24,847 bases of DNA from CAWULT01 sp963923455. Its GTDB lineage: Bacteria > Acidobacteriota > Vicinamibacteria > Vicinamibacterales > UBA2999. Under the pieces are notes generated by a model that saw nothing but the letters and a program-made list of their open reading frames with translations, did no database searches and was not told the DNA's origin. The stretch covers positions 1 to 24,847 of the forward strand of contig CAWULT010000066.1 in NCBI GenBank assembly GCA_963923455.1, in the 5' to 3' direction. The position numbers and the translations under genes were made by a program. Below, piece after piece: positions 1 to 7,882 of this stretch (position 1 is its first letter; each line of letters opens with the position of its first letter).

Positions 1-1198
1 GGGGTGGAGGCGGCGGGCCGGCCGTGTACCACACCACGGCGTGCGCCGGGCCGGGCATGCCAGGTCCGACATCAGGGAACTGTCCGTAACCCACGACCTG
101 GCCATGTTCGTTGAGCGCCGTCGCGACACCGCCCGCACCAAGTCCACCCAACTCGATGAGCCCATTGGCCGGGGTCCACGAAAAGGGCACCCATGGGCCA
201 GAGAGTGAGGCGTTCCCCACCACCTGACCGGCGTCGCTCACCGCAATCGCAACGCTGTAGGTGCTTCCCCTCAGTGTGCCCAGGTCGACCATCCCGCCGG
301 CCGAGGTCCACAGGAAGGGGTGAAACCCGCCCCCAGCAAGACCGCTCGTCCCGACGACCTGTCCACTACTGTTGATCACGCCGCGCGTGGAAGCCAACAT
401 CTCGTCGAAGAACGTGGAGCTGCCGCCCAACGTCCCCAGGTCCACCATTCCGCCGGCGGCCGTCCACGAGAACGCGTGCTCCCCGCCTGGGGTTTCGCCA
501 AGGCCGACGACCTGTCCGCTGTCGTTCACCGCGACGGCGTTCGTAACTGTAGGACCCAGGTCCACCATACCGCCGGCGGCCGTCCAGGAGAACGCGTGCC
601 AACCCCCGCTCGCCGTCGTACTCCACCCGACGACCTGCCCGTGGGCGTTGATGGCGGTGGCACGACTCGAAGAGCCGCCGAGTGTGCCGAGGTCCATCAT
701 GCCGCCCGCTGCGGTCCACAGGAACGCATGGCTGGAATCGTCTGGGAAGAAGCGATAGCTGGTACCCACGACCTGACCTGCATCGTTCAACGCCACCGCC
801 TGGCTGTGGCTGTAGCCTGGCAGTGTGCCAAGGTCCACCATGCCGCCGTCCTGGGTCCAGGAAAAGGCATGGGTAATCCCACCACCAGGCAGTTGGCTCC
901 AACCGACGACCTGCCCGTTGGCGTTGACTGCTTCGGCACGGCCAAACGCGCCACCCAGCGTACCCAGGTCCACCATGCCGCCGGCCGGCGTCCATGAGAA
1001 CGGACGCGTCACCGCATCTCCGGCGAGCTGGCTCTGGCCGACGACCTGCCCGGCGTCGTTGACGGCGGTGGCCCGGCTGTTGCTGCCGCCCAACGTGCCC
1101 AGGTCGACCGGCGCGATCGGCGTCTGCGCCGAAGCCCTGGAAGCCCACGTCAGAAGACAGATCAGGAAGAGCAGGAAGACTTGCGGAATAGAGCGCAT
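1..1198 (-). CDS. Secreted HAF-repeat protein, 3' end outside the window
   Basis: An uninterrupted frame runs from ATG at 1198 to the left edge (399 codons, no stop), so the C-terminus is missing. Residues 1-25 form a signal peptide (MRSIPQVFLLFLICLL..., cleavage near ASAQ). Eight tandem repeats of about 40-50 residues follow, each of the form GMVDLGTLGG...AxxxNxxGQVVGxS...HAFSWTxxG. This matches the extracellular HAF repeat family, which probably folds as a propeller-like secreted or surface domain. The last repeat is degenerate (GLIELGGLG...AHAVVWYTAG) and leads into a run of five prolines, probably a linker to a further domain beyond the edge. The Shine-Dalgarno AGAGGT (1205-1210) sits 6 nt before the start, below a promoter at 1229-1257. 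The gene is divergent from the O-antigen ligase. The repeat family is clear; its molecular role is unknown. Confidence 0.88.
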   Translation of the reverse strand, partial: MRSIPQVFLLFLICLLTWASRASAQTPIAPVDLGTLGGSNSRATAVNDAGQVVGQSQLAGDAVTRPFSWTPAGGMVDLGTLGGAFGRAEAVNANGQVVGWSQLPGGGITHAFSWTQDGGMVDLGTLPGYSHSQAVALNDAGQVVGTSYRFFPDDSSHAFLWTAAGGMMDLGTLGGSSSRATAINAHGQVVGWSTTASGGWHAFSWTAAGGMVDLGPTVTNAVAVNDSGQVVGLGETPGGEHAFSWTAAGGMVDLGTLGGSSTFFDEMLASTRGVINSSGQVVGTSGLAGGGFHPFLWTSAGGMVDLGTLRGSTYSVAIAVSDAGQVVGNASLSGPWVPFSWTPANGLIELGGLGAGGVATALNEHGQVVGYGQFPDVGPGMPGPAHAVVWYTAGPPPPP

Positions 1199-1228
1199 GC
1201 GCACACCTCTCGACTCGATGCGGCCTGG

Positions 1229-1257
1229 ATCCTATACGTGCGTACCCGCGCCATCAA
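1229..1257 (-). promoter_or_regulatory. Sigma70-like promoter of the HAF-repeat gene
   Basis: On the minus strand, TTGATG (1257-1252) and TAGGAT (1234-1229) are separated by exactly 17 nt, each matching the consensus at 4 of 6 positions. Initiation near 1222 would give a leader of about 24 nt that contains the AGAGGT ribosome site. Position and spacing are seen; promoter activity is inferred. Confidence 0.45.
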
Positions 1258-1401
1258 CGCGGAAGAGTCCGCGTGGCCCGCGCTCTGACAGGAGCGGCGG
1301 CGAAGGCGAGATGGAGGCCCGAAGGGATCGACTTGTGAACCATTAGTCGGCTGTTCCCACGACTTCGCAGCGGCCGCCGAAGCGTGATACAAGGTCACGC
1401 C

Positions 1402-3585
1402 ATGCCGCGGCGCCGCGCATCGGCCGCTTCCGTCACGCGCCGTATCTCCGCCGGGTCGATCGTGGAGGCACTGCCGGACGCGATCGCCCTTACCGTACTG
1501 GCCGCTCTGCCCGCGTTCCTCAACCTCGCCACCGAACGCATCTTCGAAGAAGAGAAAGCGCTGCTGCTGCGCGCATCGGCGCTGCTGGCCGTCACGGCGC
1601 TCGCGGCCACGCGACGGATGTCGCGCGCGTGCCTGTCGAATGCCGTGGCGCTCACCGGCATCGCGTGGCTCGCCGCGCTCGCAATCTCGACGGCGTTCGG
1701 CCTCGCCCCTGCCGAAGGGCTGCTGGGCGCGTATCACCGCGCGTTCGGGCTCGCGGGCTGGCTCGCGCTCGCCGCGCTGTTCACGGTGATGTGCCACTCG
1801 ACCCGCACGGCCGAGGGGCGCGACCGGCTGATCGTGGCACTGCTCGCCGGGAGCGTATGGCCCTCGGCCTACGCGCTGCTGCAGGCCGCCGGACTCGACC
1901 CGATCACCTGGACCGACACGGTGCCCGGCCGCGCCGGCAGCACCGCCGGCAATCCGCTGCTGATGGCCGGCTATCTCGTCGCGGTCATTCCAATCGCCGC
2001 TCTTCGCGCGTGGCGCGGCGGCATCGGCTACCGCGCGCTGTTGGCGCTCCAGGTGGCGGCACTGGTCGCCACCGGCAGCCGCGGTCCCATGCTGGCTCTC
2101 GGCGCCGCGGCCGCCGTCACGGCCGTCGCTGGCCTCTGGCGCGCCAAGCGGGTGCGCACGGCCGCGGCCGTGCTGGCCGTCGCCACGGCAACGGTGGTGC
2201 TGGTGGTGACCGTGCCGGCCGCGCGCGCGGCCGTCACGAGCCGCCTCGATACCGCCAGTGGCAGCGGGCGCGTCCGCGTGCTGATCTGGGACGGCGTCCG
2301 GCAACTGCTGCCCCGCGACGGCCCGAGACTGTGGCTCGGATTCGGACCCGAGAGCCTGCACCGGGTGTTCCCCAATTACTACGTGCCGGAGATCGGCCGC
2401 ATCGAGCAAACGGAGGCGATGCCGGACCGCGCGCACAACGAGGTGCTCGACGCACTCGTGTCGGGCGGCGTCGTGGGCGCCGCCTGCCTGCTGGCGTTCT
2501 ACGTCGCGGCGCTCGTGGCCGTCCTGCGGACGGACGACCCTGTGCTGCGCGCAGCGCTGACGGGCGCGACGGTGGCTCACGTGATCGAGATACAGCTCGG
2601 CATCGCCACCGTGATGTCGCGGCTCGCGTTCCTGGCGGCGATCGCGATCGCCGCCGGGCGCCGGCTCGAACAGGCTCCCGAGGCACGCGCGACCCAACCG
2701 GCCACGCGCGTGCCATGGGCCGGGCTCGGCCTCGCCGCAGCGGCCGGCGCATGCTCCCCCGCGTTGTCGATGCTGATGCGCTCCGCCTCGCCGTCCGCGG
2801 TCGCACCGGCGTTGTACGGCGCGGTGCTGCTGGCGGCGGTTGTCGTCGCGCGGGCACTCGCCGCGCCGGTGCCGACGGTCACGCCACCGATCGTGTCGGG
2901 TGCGGCGCTCCTGGCGGCCGGCCTCGCGTGCATTCCCCTGGCCGTGACGCCGTCGAGGGCCGACGCCTTCGCGCGCCTGGGGCGCGACCTCTCAGGGGCG
3001 GGACGGCACGCCCAGGCCGTGGCCGCCTTCGAGCGGGCGGTCGCACTGCAGCCAGGACAAGGCGAGTTCCACACCGCACTCGGGAGGGCGCTGATCCAGG
3101 ACGACGGCGCGGACCCCGCGGGCCGGGCCGCACGGCTCGCACGCGCGCGGCACGTGCTCGAAACCGCTCAAGGCCTGAACCCCCAGGACCCGAACGGCCC
3201 GCGCAACCTCGCGAGCGTCGAACGCCTCGAGGCGCGCACCATGCCGGCCGGCGCACGCGCGCCCCTGCTGGAGCGCGCCGACCGGCTCTATTCCCAGGCC
3301 GCCGGGCTGGCGCCCGGGCTGCCGGGCATCTGGGCCGAGTGGGGCAACGTCGCCGCCGAGCGCCGGCGATTCGCGGAGGCCGGGGAGAAACTGGACCGCG
3401 CGATCGCTCTCGATCCGGAGCGCTTCGACCCCTGGCTGCTGAGGGGGCACGTGCTGATGCTCGACGGCCGGCCAGCCGACGCCCTGCAGGCCTACGACCG
3501 CGCGCTGGCGATCAGGCCGGGTGACACGGGCGCCGCCCGGGCGAGGGCCGCGGCAGAGGCCGCGGCGCGGGCCGTGCGGAACTGA
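1402..3585 (+). CDS. O-antigen ligase (Wzy_C/WaaL-like) with C-terminal TPRs
   Basis: A protein of 727 residues. The first ~500 residues are a polytopic membrane region. It contains the ligase/polymerase loop signatures TGSRGPML and, after a periplasmic loop, RAHNEVLDALVSGGVVG, with the conserved His of the Wzy_C fold. From about residue 520 the protein becomes soluble and TPR-like (DAFARLGRDLSGAGRHAQAVAAFERAVALQPG; later FDPWLLRGHVLMLDGRPADALQAYDRALAIRPG). Family knowledge: such enzymes transfer or polymerise lipid-linked glycans at the periplasmic face of the inner membrane; TPR-fused forms may glycosylate proteins instead. ATG 1402 is preferred over GTG 1384 because AAGG lies upstream of it. 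No other glycan genes are visible, so the substrate is open. The family call is firm; lipid versus protein acceptor cannot be decided. Confidence 0.82.
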   Translation: MPRRRASAASVTRRISAGSIVEALPDAIALTVLAALPAFLNLATERIFEEEKALLLRASALLAVTALAATRRMSRACLSNAVALTGIAWLAALAISTAFGLAPAEGLLGAYHRAFGLAGWLALAALFTVMCHSTRTAEGRDRLIVALLAGSVWPSAYALLQAAGLDPITWTDTVPGRAGSTAGNPLLMAGYLVAVIPIAALRAWRGGIGYRALLALQVAALVATGSRGPMLALGAAAAVTAVAGLWRAKRVRTAAAVLAVATATVVLVVTVPAARAAVTSRLDTASGSGRVRVLIWDGVRQLLPRDGPRLWLGFGPESLHRVFPNYYVPEIGRIEQTEAMPDRAHNEVLDALVSGGVVGAACLLAFYVAALVAVLRTDDPVLRAALTGATVAHVIEIQLGIATVMSRLAFLAAIAIAAGRRLEQAPEARATQPATRVPWAGLGLAAAAGACSPALSMLMRSASPSAVAPALYGAVLLAAVVVARALAAPVPTVTPPIVSGAALLAAGLACIPLAVTPSRADAFARLGRDLSGAGRHAQAVAAFERAVALQPGQGEFHTALGRALIQDDGADPAGRAARLARARHVLETAQGLNPQDPNGPRNLASVERLEARTMPAGARAPLLERADRLYSQAAGLAPGLPGIWAEWGNVAAERRRFAEAGEKLDRAIALDPERFDPWLLRGHVLMLDGRPADALQAYDRALAIRPGDTGAARARAAAEAAARAVRN

Positions 3586-3661
3586 CGCGCGGGTCTGGCC
3601 CCCGTTGTCGTGCGCAGCGAGCAGACGCGGAGCGGCGGTGTGCCCGCGCCGCGGGGCCCGC

Positions 3662-4708
3662 CTACTTCTGCGCCGCCTTCTCGTCGGCGCGCGAGCCCGA
3701 CAAGGTGTTGCGCATCGCGTTGTTGCCCTCGTGGCACGCGTACTCGAAGATCTGGTAGCTCGACTCGCGCTTCAACGGGAACGCGATCTTCCAGGGCGCC
3801 GTCCACGTCTTCGGGTCGTCGATCGTCACCTCGTACTGCAGGGCGTCGGCGCTGAGGGGCGTGAAGCGCTCGGTCAGGACCAGCGCGTCGCTCGCGATGA
3901 GCATCGACCCGTTGCCCTGGATGCCGGTCTTGCCGTTGGTGTTGGTCGTCCGCACGACGAGCGTGGTGCCCTCCCAGTGGCCGCGCGAGTCGCCCATCCA
4001 CGCCTTCATGTGTCCCGGCAGGGCCGGGCGCCCGTCGAGCGGGATGATCCGCGTCTCGTGGATCATCTCGTTGCGGAACGCCACGTAGCCGGGGCCCTGG
4101 ATGATCTCGTTGCCGTTGTTGTAGACGACCGGCATCATCGAACCCACGACGCCCCGCGACACGCAGCGGTCGTAGCCGCTCAGGTCGCCGGCCTGCTCCC
4201 AGCCGGTCTGCTTCGTGTAGGTGCCGCCCGACCCCTTCTGCCGGGCGATGCCCTCGGGGGTCATCGCCGGCATCTTGCCGTTGGCCGGTTCGACGATCAG
4301 GGACGACTGGCGCGACGGCTTGCCGCGCTCGAGCCAGTGCGGCGGCGGCGAGGTCTCGTTGCCGACGTCGCCGAGCGCCTTGATCTCTTCCGGCGGCTTC
4401 TCGATGTCGAAGTCGAGCACGTCGAGTTCGGCCTGCTTCTTGGCCTGCTCCTCACGGACCTTCAGTTCGGCGTCCGTCAGGTACAACCGGGTCCCGAACT
4501 GCGCGGGCCGCTCGAACGGCACGCCGATCATGTCGGTGGCCGGCCAGATCCCCTGCAGGTCGGGATCGCCCCACGGCGTCCGCGGCGGGCTGTACGGCGC
4601 GGCGGCCGGCGTCTTCGCCCCGTCCGTCTGCCCGTGAAGGGATGCGGTGGACAGCCCGATCCACGTGGCGGCCACCAGGGCCGCGGTTGTCGTCAGTGCC
4701 TTGCGCAT
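3662..4708 (-). CDS. Secreted protein of unknown function, acidobacterial TPWGDPDLQGIW family
   Basis: A protein of 348 residues with a signal peptide (MRKALTTTAALVAATWIGLSTASLHGQ). The mature start carries TPWGDPDLQGIW, and the C-terminal half carries YDRCVSRGVVGS, NEIIQGPGYVA, MIHETRIIPLDGRP, MKAWMGDSRGHWEGTTLVV and IFEYACHEGNNAMRN. I recognise this as a recurrent, often multi-copy secreted family in Acidobacteriota, but know of no characterised member. Conserved His, Cys and acidic residues in the C-terminal half could suit a binding or catalytic pocket; that is speculation. The start is supported by GGGAGG 5-10 nt upstream. It is divergent from the TonB receptor across 143 bp and converges with the ligase gene, 76 bp apart. 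Confidence 0.75.
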   Translation of the reverse strand: MRKALTTTAALVAATWIGLSTASLHGQTDGAKTPAAAPYSPPRTPWGDPDLQGIWPATDMIGVPFERPAQFGTRLYLTDAELKVREEQAKKQAELDVLDFDIEKPPEEIKALGDVGNETSPPPHWLERGKPSRQSSLIVEPANGKMPAMTPEGIARQKGSGGTYTKQTGWEQAGDLSGYDRCVSRGVVGSMMPVVYNNGNEIIQGPGYVAFRNEMIHETRIIPLDGRPALPGHMKAWMGDSRGHWEGTTLVVRTTNTNGKTGIQGNGSMLIASDALVLTERFTPLSADALQYEVTIDDPKTWTAPWKIAFPLKRESSYQIFEYACHEGNNAMRNTLSGSRADEKAAQK

Positions 4709-4789
4709 GGCGTGCCTCCCGAACTCACCCTCCAGGGTAACTCCAACACCTTAGCATGCGCACGGAGCATGCCCTCACCCGTTTTGGGG

Positions 4790-4819
4790 TTGACGTCATT
4801 GGCAGTCGGTAGGGATCAT
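4790..4819 (+). promoter_or_regulatory. Possible promoter of the TonB receptor operon
   Basis: TTGACG (4790-4795) matches the -35 consensus at 5 of 6 positions. GATCAT (4814-4819), after 18 nt, matches -10 at 4 of 6. It lies in the 143-bp divergent intergenic region, 32 bp before the receptor start. Two GCATGC palindromes at 4754-4759 and 4767-4772, 13 bp apart, lie upstream and could be an operator. Weak, pattern-based evidence only. Confidence 0.3.
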
Positions 4820-4851
4820 TGCCCCTCGTCATTCGTAACAAGGGAGGCATC

Positions 4852-7800
4852 ATGCTCGTTGGTAGGGTTCGCCCGCGCCTGCGCGTACAGCGTGTGGTCG
4901 CGGCGTTCACCGCGCTCGGTCTGCTCGTCTTCGCAGCCGCCCAGGCGCACGCACAGGGTCAGACCGGTGCCATCACCGGCACCGTCCGCGACACGTCGGG
5001 CGCGGTACTGCCCGGGGTCACGGTCGAAGCGGCCAGCCCGGTGCTCATCGAAAAGGTCCGCACCACCGTCACCGACGGCCAGGGCCAGTACCGCATCGTC
5101 GACCTGCGGCCGGGCACCTACTCCGTGACGTTCGCGCTGCCAGGCTTCGCGACCGTCCGCAGCGAGGGCATCAACCTCACCGCCTCGTTCACCGCCACGG
5201 TCAACGGCGAACTGCGCGTGGGCGCCGTCGAGGAAACCGTGACCGTCACGGGCGCCGCCCCGATCGTCGACACGACCAACGTCACGAAGATCGCCACCGC
5301 GTCGCGCGAGGTGATGGACGTGCTGCCCACGGACCGCAACTTCGTCAGCTTCGCGGCCCTGACCCCGTCGGTGCTGGTCACCGGCGTGCGCCAGAACGTC
5401 GGCGGCTCGATTCCCGAGACGGGCATGAACCTCGTGGTCCACGGCAGCCGCGCCAGCGACAGCCTGATCATGGTGGACGGCATGCCGATCATCAACGGCA
5501 GCGGCACCGGCGGCCTGCAGTATGGCAACTACCTGAACAACGCCATGGCGCAGGAAATCACGTTCCAGACCGACTCGCACACGGCCGAGTTCGAGCGGGC
5601 GTCGGTGTACTCGAACTTCATCCCGAAGGAAGGCTCGAACACCTACCACGGCTTCTTCGGCGCCCGCTACGCGGGTGAGGGCTGGCAGTCGAACAACCTC
5701 GACGACGAGCAGCGGTCGCGCGGCCTGCAGAGCGGCAGCCGCATCAACCGCATCTGGGACATCAACCCGGCGCTCGGCGGCCCGATCGTCAAGGACCGCC
5801 TGTGGATTTACGGGTCGTACCGGCACTGGGGCACGTACAACAACGTCGCCGGCTCGTTCAAGGACGCGGACTTCACGTCGATCTTCTACCGGCCCTCGAC
5901 CGAGCAGAACCTGTTCCCCGTGTGGCACCAGGCCGCCGTGGCGCGCCTGACCAGCCAGGTCGGCGCCAAGAACAAGTTCAACCTGTACTACGACTGGCAG
6001 TACACGTACTTCGGCAACTGCTTCGTGCCGACCTACCTCACCGCCATCAGCGCGTGCCCCGAGTACAAGAACATCCCGCAGTACATCGTGCAGGGCAGCT
6101 GGAGCAACCCGGTCAGCAACAAGCTGCTGCTCGAGGCGGGCGCCACGGTGACGCCGCAGGACTTCCACGGCTACCGCCGCCAGGGTGTCCCGGCGACGCA
6201 ATTCTCGATCACCGACCCGCTGGCGGCGCCGGGCATGCCCACCACGTGGGGCTCGTCGGCCACCGGCTACGGCTACAACCGCAGCACGCAGTCGAACTAC
6301 CGCGCGTCGGTGTCGTACGTGACCGGCTCGCACAACTTCAAGACCGGCTTCACGCTGATGCACTCGTGGCGCTACGCCACGCAGGAGCCGAACAACTCGG
6401 TCTCGCTGACGCTGCGGGCGGGCGTGCCGTTCTCGCTGACGCAGTACGCGACGCCGATCCAGTACCGTGAGACGCTCCGCTACAACGCCGGCATCTTCGC
6501 GCAGGATCAGTGGCGCCTGAACCGGCTGACGATGAACTACGGCGTCCGCCTCGACATGCTGAACGCCCGCGTCGACGACCAGAGCCTGCCGGCCGGCCCG
6601 TTCACGCCCGCGCGCACGTTCGGGGCGGTCGAGAACGTGCCGAGCTGGAAGGACGTCGACCCGCGGTTCGGCGCGTCCTACGACCTCTTCGGCGACGGCA
6701 AGACGGCCATCAAGGGCAGCATCGGCCGCTACGTCGTCGGCGAGTCGTACACGCTCGCCCGCGCCGTCAACCCGGTGGCCGCGACGGTCAACACCGTCAC
6801 CCGCACGTGGGCGCCGCCGGCCGGCGTGGCCTACACGGGCACCTACAACCCGTTCGACGACTGCGACCTCACCAACCCGGCGGCCAACAGCAAGCGGCCC
6901 GGCCAGGTGAACTGCGGCCCGATCAACAACCCGCTGTTCGGCCAGGTGGCCACGCGGACGACCAACTACGACCCGTCGGTCGTCACCGGCTGGCACGTGC
7001 GCCCGGTCAACTGGGAAGGCCAGATCAGCATCCAGCGCGAGATCGTCCCGCGCGTCTCGGCGTACGCGGGCTATACGCGCCGCTGGTACGGGAACCTGTT
7101 CGCCACGCGGAACCTCAACGTGGCCAACAGCGACTACTCGCCGTACTGCATCACGGTGCCGACCGACTCGCGCCTCTCGAACAGCGGCCAGCAGCTGTGC
7201 GGGTTCAACGACCTGAACCGCATCATCGCGCCGAACAACCTGATCTTCAATTCGAGCACGGTGAACGGGGGCATCCAGGACGTGTTCGACGGGTTCGACT
7301 TCGACGTCAACGCGCGACTGGGGCGCAACATCCTGCTGTCGGGCGGCGTGAGCCTCGGCCGGGAACGCGTCAACACCTGCAACATGCAGGGCGACCTCGG
7401 CCTGGTGCAGAACGGCAACGCGCGCGCCGGCACGGATTCGCGCCTCGACGCGTTCTGTGACGTGCGCCCGCCGTTCCAGCCGCTGGTCAAGGGCCAGGTG
7501 GCCTACCCGCTGCCGTGGGGTGTCGGCCTGTCGGCCACGTTCCAGAGCCTCGCCGGCCCGGAAATCCGCGCGCAGTATCCGCTGACCAACACGACGCCGG
7601 GCCTGACGCTCGGCCGCAACTTCACGGCGGTGCCGCCGACGGTGGACCTGCTGCCCGCCGGCTCGCTCTACGGCGATCGCATCTACCAGACGGACCTCCG
7701 CTTCAGCAAGACGATCAAGAGCGGCGGGACGACGATTCGCCCGACGGTGTCGATCTACAACCTGTTCAACGCCAACCCGATTCAGACGTACAACAACACG

Positions 7801-7878
7801 TTCGGGCCGGCGTGGCAGGCTCCGCTCGTCATCCTGCAGTCCCGCTTCGCCGACGTGGGCGTGCAGATCGACTTCTAG
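4852..7878 (+). CDS. TonB-dependent receptor with carboxypeptidase-regulatory N-domain
   Basis: A protein of 1008 residues starting at ATG 4852, with a strong AGGGAGG ribosome site at 4841-4847. A signal peptide (MLVGRVRPRLRVQRVVAAF...AQAHAQ) is followed by a CarboxypepD_reg/Ig-like domain at about residues 38-115 (GAITGTVRDTSGAVLPGVTV; GQYRIVDLRPGTYSVTFALPGF). A plug domain follows (LVVHGSRASDSLIMVDGMPI), then a long beta-barrel rich in aromatic and Asn residues, ending QSRFADVGVQIDF with the terminal Phe usual for outer-membrane barrels. Family role: energised uptake of a large ligand across the outer membrane. This Oar/SusC-like architecture is expanded in Acidobacteriota. No SusD partner follows; instead the copper-monooxygenase lipoprotein gene begins 4 nt after the stop, so the two are probably co-transcribed. 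The ligand is unknown. Confidence 0.9.
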   Translation: MLVGRVRPRLRVQRVVAAFTALGLLVFAAAQAHAQGQTGAITGTVRDTSGAVLPGVTVEAASPVLIEKVRTTVTDGQGQYRIVDLRPGTYSVTFALPGFATVRSEGINLTASFTATVNGELRVGAVEETVTVTGAAPIVDTTNVTKIATASREVMDVLPTDRNFVSFAALTPSVLVTGVRQNVGGSIPETGMNLVVHGSRASDSLIMVDGMPIINGSGTGGLQYGNYLNNAMAQEITFQTDSHTAEFERASVYSNFIPKEGSNTYHGFFGARYAGEGWQSNNLDDEQRSRGLQSGSRINRIWDINPALGGPIVKDRLWIYGSYRHWGTYNNVAGSFKDADFTSIFYRPSTEQNLFPVWHQAAVARLTSQVGAKNKFNLYYDWQYTYFGNCFVPTYLTAISACPEYKNIPQYIVQGSWSNPVSNKLLLEAGATVTPQDFHGYRRQGVPATQFSITDPLAAPGMPTTWGSSATGYGYNRSTQSNYRASVSYVTGSHNFKTGFTLMHSWRYATQEPNNSVSLTLRAGVPFSLTQYATPIQYRETLRYNAGIFAQDQWRLNRLTMNYGVRLDMLNARVDDQSLPAGPFTPARTFGAVENVPSWKDVDPRFGASYDLFGDGKTAIKGSIGRYVVGESYTLARAVNPVAATVNTVTRTWAPPAGVAYTGTYNPFDDCDLTNPAANSKRPGQVNCGPINNPLFGQVATRTTNYDPSVVTGWHVRPVNWEGQISIQREIVPRVSAYAGYTRRWYGNLFATRNLNVANSDYSPYCITVPTDSRLSNSGQQLCGFNDLNRIIAPNNLIFNSSTVNGGIQDVFDGFDFDVNARLGRNILLSGGVSLGRERVNTCNMQGDLGLVQNGNARAGTDSRLDAFCDVRPPFQPLVKGQVAYPLPWGVGLSATFQSLAGPEIRAQYPLTNTTPGLTLGRNFTAVPPTVDLLPAGSLYGDRIYQTDLRFSKTIKSGGTTIRPTVSIYNLFNANPIQTYNNTFGPAWQAPLVILQSRFADVGVQIDF

Positions 7879-7882
7879 TCCG

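Noticed and set aside
320..997. A plus-strand repetitive frame (VHHAAGGRP units) as a real repeat protein
   Set aside because: It is the codon-aligned antisense of the HAF repeats. The minus frame has a signal peptide, promoter and known repeat family.
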